Shown: positions 1 through 6,666, counted from the stretch's first letter. The stretch is 12,838 nt of DNA from JBOFCO01 sp051646105 (GCA_051646105.1 JBOFCO010000060.1:1-12838); one strand, 5' to 3'. Translations and numbers: made by a program. Notes: a model not told the origin generated them from the sequence alone.

Positions 1-151
1 CCCGCAAACGGATCGCCTCCTCAACCGCAATCTCGTCAAACGGGTTCATCGACATCTTCACATTCGAAAGATCAACACCAGAACCGTCCGACTTCACACG
101 GACCTTCACGTTGTAATCAATAACCCGCTTCACAGGGACGAGCAGTTTCAT
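1..151 (-). CDS. etfB: Electron transfer flavoprotein subunit beta, N-terminal part (cut by window edge)
   Basis: Only the first 50 residues are visible; the gene runs off the left edge. EtfB pairs with the FAD- and AMP-carrying ETF heterodimer, which takes electrons from acyl-CoA and other dehydrogenases in the cytoplasm and passes them to ETF:ubiquinone oxidoreductase. The protein starts MKLLVPVKRVIDYNVKVRV and then has NPFDEIAVEEAIRLR, the hallmark N-terminal region of EtfB (KxVxDxNxKxRV, then MNPFDExAxEEA). The start is ATG at 149-151 with a GGGGAG ribosome site 8 bases upstream. It lies only 19 bases after the livM-type stop on the same strand, so co-transcription with the transporter is likely. 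Of the 50 codons, 17 end in A or T, including the run GGT TCT GGT GTT GAT CTT, which seems more AT-ending than the neighbouring genes. etfA would be expected just outside the window. Family assignment is firm. Confidence 0.93.
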   Translation of the reverse strand, partial: MKLLVPVKRVIDYNVKVRVKSDGSGVDLSNVKMSMNPFDEIAVEEAIRLR

Positions 152-170
152 GGCAGCAACTCCCCGAAGT

Positions 171-1097
171 TCAGAAAGACTTGCGGAAAAAGGCGCGCAA
201 CTCGCCCACCACGCCCCGGCGGAAGGCCAGCACGCAGACGACGAAGATCACACCCAGAACCACGGGCACCCAGGCCCCCAGCGGCCCGGTCGCAAGATAG
301 TTCTGCAAGGTCACAATGATGCCCGCCCCCACGGCAGGTCCGGCGATGGTACCAAGCCCGCCCAGCAGGGTCATCAGCACCACCTCGCCCGACATGTGCC
401 AGTGCACATCGGTCAGCGAGGCAAGCTGGAACACCACCGATTTCGTCGCCCCGGCCAAGCCGGCCAGTGTGGCCGACAGCACGAAAGCGATCAGCTTGAA
501 ACGGTCGACATCATAGCCAAGGGAAATCGCGCGGTTTTCATTGTCGCGGATCGCGCCAAGCACCTGGCCAAAGGGGGAATGCACGGTGCGGGCGATGATT
601 GCGAAACCGATGACAAAGATCGCCAGCACGAAGTAATACATTGTCAGATTGTCTTGCAGATCGAACAAGCCCAGCGCCTTGCCGCGCGGAATGCCCTGAA
701 GCCCGTTTTCCCCCCCGGTAAAGGCCGAGGTGACGAACAGGAAGTAGGCCATCTGCGCCAGCGCCAGCGTGATCATGGCGAAATAGATGCCCTGACGGCG
801 AATGGCGATCAGCCCCATTGCCAGCCCCAGCACCCCGGCGGCCAGCGTTCCGGCCAGGATCCCCAGTTCGGTGGGCAGGCCCCAGACCTTCAGCGCGTGC
901 CCGGTGATATAGCTGGCCCCGCCAAAGAATGCGGCATGGCCGAAGCTGAGCAGGCCGCCAAAGCCCAGCATCAGGTTGAAGGCACAGGCAAACAACGCAA
1001 AGCACAGCAGCTTCATAAGAAAGACCGGATAGATCGCGAAGGGCGCGACCATCAGCGCGGCGAAGGCAAGCAGGTATCCGATACGAGCGTTCATCAT
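171..1097 (-). CDS. livM: ABC transporter permease, LivM family
   Basis: This is one of two inner-membrane permeases of a branched-chain amino acid (HAAT)-type importer. It has 308 residues, normal for the family, with about eight or nine hydrophobic segments. The family signature GFGGLLSFGHAAFFGGASY lies near residues 45-63. The cytoplasmic coupling loop that contacts the ATPases, IRDNENRAISLGYDVDRFK, is near residues 183-201 and is followed by AGLAGA. The protein ends in a basic tail (FRRGVVGELRAFFRKSF). The start ATG at 1095-1097 follows GGGGCAGG, which itself directly follows the stop of the LivH-type gene (8-base gap), so translation is probably coupled. A second ATG follows immediately, and either could be used. 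Solute class cannot be read from the permease; members of this family carry amino acids, urea, and aromatic or aliphatic acids. Confidence 0.92.
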   Translation of the reverse strand: MMNARIGYLLAFAALMVAPFAIYPVFLMKLLCFALFACAFNLMLGFGGLLSFGHAAFFGGASYITGHALKVWGLPTELGILAGTLAAGVLGLAMGLIAIRRQGIYFAMITLALAQMAYFLFVTSAFTGGENGLQGIPRGKALGLFDLQDNLTMYYFVLAIFVIGFAIIARTVHSPFGQVLGAIRDNENRAISLGYDVDRFKLIAFVLSATLAGLAGATKSVVFQLASLTDVHWHMSGEVVLMTLLGGLGTIAGPAVGAGIIVTLQNYLATGPLGAWVPVVLGVIFVVCVLAFRRGVVGELRAFFRKSF

Positions 1098-1105
1098 CCT
1101 GCCCC

Positions 1106-1996
1106 CTATGCCGTCTTGCCGAACAGGCCAGCGGGCCGCAGCACCAGAACGACGGCCATGACCACGAAAATCACCGTGGCCGATGCTTCCGGCCAGAACA
1201 CCTTGGTCAGCCCCTCGATCACACCCATGCCAAGGCCGGTGATGACCGACCCGATGATCGATCCCATTCCGCCGATCACAACCACGGCAAAGACCACGAT
1301 GATCAGGTTCGATCCCATCAACGGATTGACCTGCGTGATCGGGGCGGCCAGCACCCCGGCAAAGGCCGCCAGTGCCACGCCATAGCCATAGGCGAGCGTG
1401 GTCAGCAGTGGCACGTTCACGCCAAAGGCCTGCAAAAGCTGCGGGTTTTCGGTGCCGGCGCGCAGATAGGCGCCGATCTTCGTCCGTTCAAAGATGAACC
1501 AGGTGGCAAGGCAGACGACAATCGATGCCGTCACCACCCAGGCGCGATACCAGGGCAGGAACATGAAGCCCAAATTCACCCCGCCTTCCAGCGCGGCGGG
1601 GGTGGGATAGGGAATGCCGGACGATCCGAAGAGCTTGACGAACGTGCCCTCGATCACCAGCGCAAGGCCAAAGGTCAGCAGCAGCCCGTACAGATGGTCG
1701 ACCCCCGCCAGACGGCGCAGCAGCAGCCGGTCGATGACGATGCCCAGCGCGCCCACGATCAGCGGCGCAAGGATCAGCGCGCCCCAGTAGTTGATGCCCG
1801 CCACCTGCATCAGCCCCCAGGTCACAAAGGCCCCGAGCATGTACAGGGCACCATGAGCAAAGTTCACGATATTCAGCAGGCCGAAAATGACCGCCAGCCC
1901 AAGCGAAAGCACGGCATAGAACGCGCCGTTGATCAGGCCCAGCAGGAGCTGGCCGAAAAGCACTTGCGGGGGAATGCCCAGCAGATCCGTCAGCAT
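1106..1996 (-). CDS. livH: ABC transporter permease, LivH family
   Basis: This is the second inner-membrane permease of the same importer, with 296 residues and about eight hydrophobic segments. The diagnostic LivH motif GLLNIVNFAHGALYMLGAF is at about residues 39-57. The cytoplasmic loop RTKIGAYLRAGTENPQLLQA, followed by the FGVNV segment, lies at about residues 170-194, and the C-terminus has the typical LRPAGLFGK. The start ATG at 1994-1996 is preceded by AAGGA with an 8-base spacer. The stop TAG touches the ribosome site of the LivM-type gene. Upstream, 69 bases separate it from the binding-protein gene, and that gap holds a strong hairpin that could lower permease expression relative to the binding protein. 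Family assignment is firm; substrate unknown. Confidence 0.92.
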   Translation of the reverse strand: MLTDLLGIPPQVLFGQLLLGLINGAFYAVLSLGLAVIFGLLNIVNFAHGALYMLGAFVTWGLMQVAGINYWGALILAPLIVGALGIVIDRLLLRRLAGVDHLYGLLLTFGLALVIEGTFVKLFGSSGIPYPTPAALEGGVNLGFMFLPWYRAWVVTASIVVCLATWFIFERTKIGAYLRAGTENPQLLQAFGVNVPLLTTLAYGYGVALAAFAGVLAAPITQVNPLMGSNLIIVVFAVVVIGGMGSIIGSVITGLGMGVIEGLTKVFWPEASATVIFVVMAVVLVLRPAGLFGKTA

Positions 1997-2028
1997 CGGA
2001 CCAATCCTTCCTTGCTTCGCGTGGGAAT

Positions 2029-2057
2029 GGGCCGGGCACCCCTGCGGCGCCCGACCC
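2029..2057 (-). promoter_or_regulatory. GC-rich stem-loop between binding-protein and LivH-type genes
   Basis: Read on the minus strand, GGGTCGGGC (2057-2049) can pair with GCCCGGCCC (2037-2029) across an 11-base loop, giving nine base pairs with one G-U wobble. It lies between the binding-protein stop (2066) and the LivH-type start (1996). No T tract follows (the next bases are ATTCCC), so it does not look like a complete intrinsic terminator. Hairpins placed after the binding-protein gene in importer operons commonly protect the upstream message from 3' decay and raise binding protein over permease; that role here is inferred. Confidence 0.6.
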
Positions 2058-2065
2058 TTGTCAGA

Positions 2066-3271
2066 TCACTTCGTCGGGCAGGTGCTTTCCTCAAGCGCGC
2101 CATAGGCTTCCTCGCCCGGAATGGTGCGCAGGATTTCGTAATAATCCCACGGGCCCTTGCTTTCTTCGGGCTTCTTCACGCGGGCCAGATACATGTCATG
2201 CACCATCCGCCCGTCGCTGCGCAGCACGCCGTTCTTGGCAAAGAAATCGTTCACCGGCATTTCGCGCATCTTGGCGACGACGGTATCGGTGGCGTCGGTC
2301 CCGGTCGCCTCGACCGCCTTCAGGTAATGCGTGACAGAAGAATAGACCCCCGCCTGCACCATGGTCGGCATCTTGCCGGTCTTGTCGAAAAACTTCTGCG
2401 ACCAGGCACGGGTATCGTCGTCCATATCCCAGTAGAAACCGGTGGTCAGCAGGATGCCCTGCGCGGTGTCCAGCCCCAGCGCATGCACGTCACTGATGAA
2501 GAACAGCAGTGCCGCGATGGACTGCCCGCCGGAAACCAGCCCGAATTCGTTCGCGGCCTTGATGGCGTTGATCGTGTCGGCACCGGCATTGGCAAGACCG
2601 ATGACCTTGGCCCCCGAAGCCTGCGCCTGAAGCACGAAGGACGAAAAATCCGAAGCCGGGAACGGATGCTTGACCGACCCCATGACGGTGCCGCCGGCGG
2701 CCTGCACGATCTTCGTCACATCGGCCTCAAGGCTTTGGCCAAAGGCGTAGTCGGCGGTCAAAAAGAACCAGCTGTCGCCGCCTTCGGCCACAACGGCACT
2801 GCCGGTGCCCACGGCCAGCGCGCGGGTATTGTATGTCCAGTGCAGGCCCGACGGGATGCAGGCATCATTCGTCAGCGGCGATGATGCAGCGCCCGACACC
2901 AGCGCGATCTTGTTCTGCTGCTTGGCAACCTCGAACACCGCCATGGCGACCGAAGTGGTGACAAGTTCGGCAAACACGTCGACCTGCCCGGTATCGCCCC
3001 ATTCGCGGGCGGTGTTGGCGGCGATATCGGCCTTGTTCTGGTGATCGGCGGAAACCAGTTCGATCGGCATCCCCGCAACGGTGCCGCCGAAATCGGCAAT
3101 GGCCATTTCCGCCGCCGCCACCGCACCCGGCCCCGCAATATCGGAATAGGTGCCCGACATGTCGGTCAGCAGACCGATCTTGACCTTGCCGTCGCTGATT
3201 TCAGCCGCAGCCCCGGACGCGACCATCGCAGCGGCCGATGCGCCAAGCAGCATTTTCCTGAAAAGTTTCAT
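2066..3271 (-). CDS. Periplasmic substrate-binding protein of a branched-chain amino acid-type ABC importer
   Basis: The protein has 401 residues. It begins with a Sec signal peptide: basic MKLFRK, a hydrophobic stretch, then SGAAA, with probable cleavage after residue 23 before EISDGKVKIG. The mature part has the type I periplasmic binding fold of the Peripla_BP_6/LivK group. IGLLTDMSGTYSDIAGPGAV (about 32-51) is the first strand and helix, SGAASSPLTND (about 126-136) and TADYAFGQS (about 172-180) are likely ligand-facing loops, and a second lobe follows (KVIGLANAGADTINAI). Cys138 and Cys398 could form a disulfide. The start ATG has AGGAGG at a good distance. It lies 23 bases after the LivF-type gene and feeds the LivH/LivM permeases. 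The subgroup looks unlike classical LivJ/LivK. With the neighbouring acyl-CoA synthetase, I infer a carboxylic acid ligand rather than an amino acid, but this is not proven. Confidence 0.9.
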   Translation of the reverse strand: MKLFRKMLLGASAAAMVASGAAAEISDGKVKIGLLTDMSGTYSDIAGPGAVAAAEMAIADFGGTVAGMPIELVSADHQNKADIAANTAREWGDTGQVDVFAELVTTSVAMAVFEVAKQQNKIALVSGAASSPLTNDACIPSGLHWTYNTRALAVGTGSAVVAEGGDSWFFLTADYAFGQSLEADVTKIVQAAGGTVMGSVKHPFPASDFSSFVLQAQASGAKVIGLANAGADTINAIKAANEFGLVSGGQSIAALLFFISDVHALGLDTAQGILLTTGFYWDMDDDTRAWSQKFFDKTGKMPTMVQAGVYSSVTHYLKAVEATGTDATDTVVAKMREMPVNDFFAKNGVLRSDGRMVHDMYLARVKKPEESKGPWDYYEILRTIPGEEAYGALEESTCPTK

Positions 3272-3294
3272 TGTGTTCCTCCTGTTGGTAAGGG

Positions 3295-4065
3295 TCAGAC
3301 GCTGAGATACTGGTCGAACACGGCCTGTTTCGATTCCAGTTCATCCTTGTGGACGGTGGCCACGATGTGACCGTGGTCCATGATGAAATGCCGGTCGGCC
3401 AGCGGCGCGGCGAAGCGGAAATTCTGCTCGACAAGGATCACGGTATAGCCGCGTCCCTTAAGCTGGATCAGCACATCGCCAAGTTTGTCGACGATCACCG
3501 GCGCAAGCCCTTCGGTGATTTCGTCAAGCAGCAGGATGTTTGCACCGGTCCGCAGGATGCGCGCCATGGCCAGCATCTGCTGTTCCCCACCAGAAAGCCG
3601 TGTGCCCTGGCTTTTGCGGCGCTCGGCAAGGTTGGGGAACATCTCATAGATTTCCTCGACCGCCATACCGCCGGGGGCGACCGTGGGCGGCAGAAGCAGG
3701 TTTTCCTCGACATTCAGGCTGGCAAAGATACCGCGCTCTTCCGGGCAATAGCCGATGCCCAGATGCGCGATCAGATGCGGTTGCATTCCGATGGTTTCGC
3801 GACCCTTCACGACGATCGACCCGGTCCGCTGCCGCAAAAGCCCGATGATCGCACGCAGCGTGGTGGTGCGCCCCGAACCGTTGCGGCCCAGAAGCGTGAC
3901 CAGTTCGCCCTGATGTACGGTCAGGTCGATGCCGTGCAGCGCGTGGCTTTCGCCATAAAACCCGTGCAGGTCGGCAATGCGGATTTCCTCGATATGCTCG
4001 GAAAGGTGCTGGCCGCCGATGTCGTGGTTCGAAATATCGGCCCTGTTGATGCCCGTCTGTGTCAT
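3295..4065 (-). CDS. livF: ABC transporter ATP-binding protein, LivF family, with Arg in the Walker A lysine position
   Basis: This is one of the two cytoplasmic ATPases driving the importer, with 256 residues. The start is ATG at 4063-4065, which overlaps the LivG-type stop (ATGA) and has GGGGAGGG just upstream. An in-frame start at 4173 would lie wholly inside the preceding gene. About 25 residues precede the ABC domain, longer than in typical LivF. Motifs are Walker A GRNGSGRT (60-67), signature LSGGEQQ (157-163), Walker B ILLLDE (177-182), then ITEGLAP, and LVEQN (211-215), where LivF proteins usually have Gln in place of the switch His. The Walker A lysine, which binds ATP phosphates, is Arg66 (codon CGC). 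The residue after DE is Ile183 where Pro is usual. All other motifs are intact, so I read it as a functional variant subfamily, not a pseudogene. Confidence 0.92.
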   Translation of the reverse strand: MTQTGINRADISNHDIGGQHLSEHIEEIRIADLHGFYGESHALHGIDLTVHQGELVTLLGRNGSGRTTTLRAIIGLLRQRTGSIVVKGRETIGMQPHLIAHLGIGYCPEERGIFASLNVEENLLLPPTVAPGGMAVEEIYEMFPNLAERRKSQGTRLSGGEQQMLAMARILRTGANILLLDEITEGLAPVIVDKLGDVLIQLKGRGYTVILVEQNFRFAAPLADRHFIMDHGHIVATVHKDELESKQAVFDQYLSV

Positions 4066-4820
4066 GCCGCCCTCCCCATATAGGCCTCCTTGACGCGGGG
4101 ATCGGCGGACACTTCTGCATAGGCGCCTTCGGTCAGGATCGCCCCGCGTTGCAGGACAGTGATGCGGTCGCACAGTTTCGAAACCACGCCGAGGTTGTGT
4201 TCGACCATAAGGATGGTGCGGTTCGCGGACACCTTTCGGATCAGTTCGGTAATCCGCTCCACATCCTCGCGGCCCATGCCCTGCGTGGGTTCATCCAGCA
4301 GCATGAGTTCGGGTTCCAGCGCCAGCGTCGTGGCGATTTCCAGCGCGCGCTTGCGGCCATAGGGCATGTCGGCCACCTGCCCGTCGGCGAAACGTTCCAG
4401 CCCGACCATTTCCAGCAGTTCATCGGCGCGGGCGTTCAGCTTTGCCAGCGAACTGACCGGCCGCCAGAAATGGAATGCTGTGCCAAGCTGCCGCTGCAGC
4501 GCGACCCGCACGTTTTCCCGTGCCGTCATATGCGGAAACACCGCCGAAATCTGGAACGACCGTATCACACCCATCCGCGCGATTTCCGCCGGCCTGGCAA
4601 AAGTGATGTCCCGGCCGTTGAACCGGATCGTGCCGCGTGTCGGGGTAAGAAACTTGGTCAGCAGGTTGAAAACCGTGGTCTTGCCCGCACCATTTGGCCC
4701 GATAAGCGCGTGGATGTGATGGCGCCTGACATTCAGGGTCACCTTGTCGACGGCTGTGAATCCCTTGAATTCCTTGGTCAGACCATCGGTCTGGAGGATG
4801 AAATCGTCTGTAGCGGTCAT
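4062..4820 (-). CDS. livG: ABC transporter ATP-binding protein, LivG family
   Basis: This is the partner ATPase of the importer, with 252 residues. Motifs are Walker A GPNGAGKTT (41-49, lysine present), Q-loop Gln90 in RSFQ, LivG-style signature MPYGRKRALEIA (152-163), Walker B LMLLDEP (172-178) followed by TQGM, and switch His208 in LMVEHN. The C-terminal DPRVKEAYMG is typical of LivG. I chose ATG at 4818-4820 because GGAG stands 6 bases before it. An upstream in-frame ATG at 4863-4865 would begin inside a terminator-like hairpin and add 15 residues without family character. The stop overlaps the LivF-type start by 4 bases, which implies translational coupling. If the heterodimer follows known ABC logic, this subunit supplies one ordinary Walker A while its partner supplies the Arg-containing one. 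Confidence 0.93.
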   Translation of the reverse strand: MTATDDFILQTDGLTKEFKGFTAVDKVTLNVRRHHIHALIGPNGAGKTTVFNLLTKFLTPTRGTIRFNGRDITFARPAEIARMGVIRSFQISAVFPHMTARENVRVALQRQLGTAFHFWRPVSSLAKLNARADELLEMVGLERFADGQVADMPYGRKRALEIATTLALEPELMLLDEPTQGMGREDVERITELIRKVSANRTILMVEHNLGVVSKLCDRITVLQRGAILTEGAYAEVSADPRVKEAYMGRAA

Positions 4821-4833
4821 GCCGGTCTCCGGG

Positions 4834-4877
4834 AAAAATGGCGGGGCCGTTGGTGTGGGGGACATTCGACCCCGCCA
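4834..4877 (-). terminator. Terminator-like hairpin with T5 tract between acyl-CoA synthetase and LivG-type genes
   Basis: On the minus strand TGGCGGGGTC (4877-4868) pairs with GGCCCCGCCA (4848-4839), ten pairs including one G-U, and TTTTT (4838-4834) follows directly. The loop is 19 bases. On the plus-strand RNA the wobble becomes a C-A mismatch, so the structure is better formed in the minus-strand transcript, the direction in which a terminator would act on the synthetase message. It ends 14 bases before the LivG-type start. The loop is longer than in a classic terminator, so partial termination or attenuation is possible. Confidence 0.6.
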
Positions 4878-4895
4878 GGCTCAGGGAGGATGGGG

Positions 4896-6536
4896 TTAAG
4901 GCGTGGGCAGCGCGCGGGCGCGGTCTCGCAGGATGAATTTCTGGATCTTTCCGGTCGAGGTCTTCGGAAGCTCTCCGAACACCACTGTCTTGGGCACCTT
5001 GAAGCGCGCCATGTTCTGACGGCAGAACTCGATGATCTCCGCCTCTGTCGCGGTCGCATTCTTGCGCAGGTCGACGAATGCGCAGGGCGTTTCGCCCCAC
5101 TTTTCGTCCGGTCGCGCCACAACGGCGGCCTCCATCACTGCGGGATGCTTGTAAAGCACGTCCTCCACCTCCACCGACGATATATTTTCGCCGCCGGAAA
5201 TGATGATGTCCTTGGAGCGGTCTTTCAGTTCGACATAGCCGTCGGGGTGCATCACCCCCAGATCGCCCGATGCGAACCAGCCGCCATGAAAGGATTTTTC
5301 CGTGGCGGAAGGGTTCTTCAGATAACCCTTCATCACGTTGTTGCCGCGCATGAAGATTTCGCCAAGCGTGGCACCGTCGGACGGCACCCGTTCCAGCGTG
5401 TCAGGATTGGCGACCATCAGGCCATCAAGCGCCACGTTGCGCACACCTTGCCGGGCTTTCAGCCGGGCCCTGTCGGCAGGCGGCTGTTCGTTCCAGGCGG
5501 ATTTCCAGGCACATACGACTGACGGTCCGTAGGTTTCGGTCAGGCCATAGACATGGGTGACCTCAACCCCCATCGCCTCCATCTTCTCGATCACGGCGGC
5601 GGGCGGGGATGCGCCCGCGGTCATCACCTTGACGATATGATTGAAGTCCTTCAGCTCGTCGGGGGCGTTGGCCAGCATGTTCAGCACGATGGGTGCGCCG
5701 CAGAAATGGGTCACCTTCTCATCGCGGATAAGCTGGAAGATCGGTTCTGCCCGCACGGCGCGCAGACACACGCAGACACCGGCATTCGCCGCGATGGTCC
5801 AGGGGAAGCACCAGCCGTTGCAATGGAACATCGGCAGCGTCCACAGATAAGACGAATGATGCGGCATCCCCCAGGTGACGATATTCGAAAGCGCGTTCAG
5901 CGCAGCGCCCCGGTGATGATAGACCACGCCCTTCGGATCGCCGGTCGTCCCCGATGTATAGTTCAGGCTGATCGCATCCCACTCGCTGTCCGGGGTCAAT
6001 CCGCGCCAGCTTGCATCGCCTTCGGCAAGCAGTTGGGTATAGGTGATTTCCCCGACCCGCTCGCCGCCTTCAAACGACGGGTCATCGATATCGATCACCA
6101 GCATGTCGCGGCGACCGCTGATCATCACGGCGCGATGGGTGACTTCGGAGAACTCAGGGTCAACGATAACAGCCTTTGCCTCGGCATGGGCCAATATGAA
6201 TCCGATCGCCTCGGCATCAAGGCGTGTATTGACCGTGTTCAGAACCGCACCTGTCATCGGTACGCCGAAATGCGCCTCGAACATTTCCGGAATATTGGCG
6301 GCCACGACAGAAACCGTATCGCCCTTGCCAATTCCACGCTTCGCCAATGCGCTGCCCAGACGGCACATCCGTTCGTAGGTTTCGGACCAGTTCCGCCGCA
6401 GATCGCCGTACACCACGGCGGGATAGTCCGGGTAAACTGCTGCCGCGCGCTCGGCAAAGGAAAGCGGGGTCAGTGCGGCGTAATTCGCCTGCACCATATC
6501 CAATCCACTTTCGTAGATGTTAGTGCCGTTCTGCAT
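4896..6536 (-). CDS. AMP-forming acyl-CoA synthetase (carboxylic acid-CoA ligase)
   Basis: This cytoplasmic enzyme should activate a carboxylic acid with ATP to an acyl-adenylate and then to the CoA thioester. The 546 residues match the ANL/acyl-CoA synthetase family. The phosphate-binding loop YTSGTTGDPKG is at 193-203, adenine-pocket motif YGLTETYG at 330-337, SGDLG (ribose-binding Asp) at 423-427, hinge region KDRSKDIIISGGENIS at 438-453, and PKTSTGK, with the catalytic lysine Lys530, near the C-terminus. The start is ATG at 6534-6536 with GGGAGGA 6 bases upstream. It is the first gene of the minus-strand cluster and lies back to back with the sensor kinase gene. It resembles the medium/short-chain group found widely in alphaproteobacteria; chain length and substrate cannot be decided from sequence. 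Proximity to an importer and etfB suggests that it activates the imported compound. Benzoate- or cinnamate-type acids are alternatives. Confidence 0.93.
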   Translation of the reverse strand: MQNGTNIYESGLDMVQANYAALTPLSFAERAAAVYPDYPAVVYGDLRRNWSETYERMCRLGSALAKRGIGKGDTVSVVAANIPEMFEAHFGVPMTGAVLNTVNTRLDAEAIGFILAHAEAKAVIVDPEFSEVTHRAVMISGRRDMLVIDIDDPSFEGGERVGEITYTQLLAEGDASWRGLTPDSEWDAISLNYTSGTTGDPKGVVYHHRGAALNALSNIVTWGMPHHSSYLWTLPMFHCNGWCFPWTIAANAGVCVCLRAVRAEPIFQLIRDEKVTHFCGAPIVLNMLANAPDELKDFNHIVKVMTAGASPPAAVIEKMEAMGVEVTHVYGLTETYGPSVVCAWKSAWNEQPPADRARLKARQGVRNVALDGLMVANPDTLERVPSDGATLGEIFMRGNNVMKGYLKNPSATEKSFHGGWFASGDLGVMHPDGYVELKDRSKDIIISGGENISSVEVEDVLYKHPAVMEAAVVARPDEKWGETPCAFVDLRKNATATEAEIIEFCRQNMARFKVPKTVVFGELPKTSTGKIQKFILRDRARALPTP

Positions 6537-6564
6537 TGTATCCTCCCGTTGATCTCAGGCGGTC

Positions 6565-6589
6565 TCCCCCCGACCTGCGATCAGGGGGA
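6565..6589 (-). promoter_or_regulatory. Possible leader hairpin upstream of the acyl-CoA synthetase gene
   Basis: In the minus-strand transcript UCCCCC (6589-6584) can pair with GGGGGA (6570-6565) over a 13-base loop. An alternative small hairpin, CCTG/CAGG with a 4-base loop (6574-6585), is mutually exclusive with it. Both would lie in the 5' leader, about 20 bases before the synthetase ribosome site. A leader role is speculative; no known riboswitch pattern is recognisable. Confidence 0.25.
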
Positions 6590-6598
6590 AAAACAGCC

Positions 6599-6616
6599 AT
6601 TCCAATGTTGTGGAAT
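6599..6616. promoter_or_regulatory. Inverted repeat ATTCCA-N6-TGGAAT, candidate operator
   Basis: This is a perfect 6-bp inverted repeat with a 6-base centre in the divergent region. TGGAAT recurs at 6661-6666, exactly 50 bp further on. The repeat overlaps a candidate -10 (CATAAT, minus strand, 6620-6615) for the synthetase cluster, which would suit a repressor or autoregulator. The binding protein is unknown; the adjacent response regulator is one candidate. Confidence 0.4.
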
Positions 6617-6645
6617 TATGCAGGAAATGTATCCAATTGTGACAA
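6615..6645 (-). promoter_or_regulatory. Candidate sigma70-type promoter for the acyl-CoA synthetase/transporter cluster
   Basis: On the minus strand TTGTCA (6645-6640, five of six matches to the -35 consensus) is followed after 19 bases by CATAAT (6620-6615, five of six to the -10 consensus). The spacer is longer than ideal. This would give a leader of roughly 70 bases before the ATG at 6536. It overlaps both operator-like repeats. Confidence 0.3.
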
Positions 6646-6656
6646 TCGCGGATTGT
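6636..6656. promoter_or_regulatory. Nested inverted repeats built from three ATTGT half-sites, candidate operator
   Basis: ATTGT (6636-6640), its inverse ACAAT (6642-6646) and ATTGT again (6652-6656) form two overlapping palindromes: ATTGT-G-ACAAT, and ACAATC-GCG-GATTGT. The site sits midway between the divergent genes and covers the candidate -35 elements on both strands (TTGTCA minus, TTGTGA plus). That makes it a plausible shared control site for both transcription units. Confidence 0.4.
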
Positions 6657-6666
6657 GCTTTGGAAT
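6638..6666 (+). promoter_or_regulatory. Weak candidate promoter for the kinase-regulator operon
   Basis: TTGTGA (6638-6643) and TGGAAT (6661-6666) are separated by 17 bases, each with four of six consensus matches. This weak match is the best seen upstream of the kinase start and would suit an activator-dependent promoter. Speculative. Confidence 0.2.

Noticed and set aside
150..1385. Long plus-strand open frame opposite the LivM/LivH-type genes (411 codons)
   Set aside because: The translation is rich in His, Gln, Arg and Gly with no recognisable domain, and it lies antisense to two clear permease genes. Such frames arise from the strong G/C third-position bias of the real genes.
3295..4065. 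LivF-type gene as a pseudogene because of the altered Walker A
   Set aside because: The frame is full length, with intact signature and Walker B motifs and coupled translation. A conservative K-to-R change alone does not indicate decay.
4066..4173. N-terminal extension of the LivF-type protein
   Set aside because: It would lie entirely within the LivG-type gene and has no family similarity. ATG at 4065 has a ribosome site and the standard ATGA overlap.
4821..4865. N-terminal extension of the LivG-type protein
   Set aside because: The upstream ATG lies in a terminator-like hairpin, and the 15 extra residues are not LivG-like. ATG at 4820 has GGAG at a proper distance.
4059..5522. Long plus-strand open frame opposite the LivG-type and acyl-CoA synthetase genes (487 codons)
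   Set aside because: Antisense shadow of genes with complete family motifs; no domain, no ribosome site and shadow-like composition. The same holds for frames at 1694-2884, 3349-4083 and 5553-6740.
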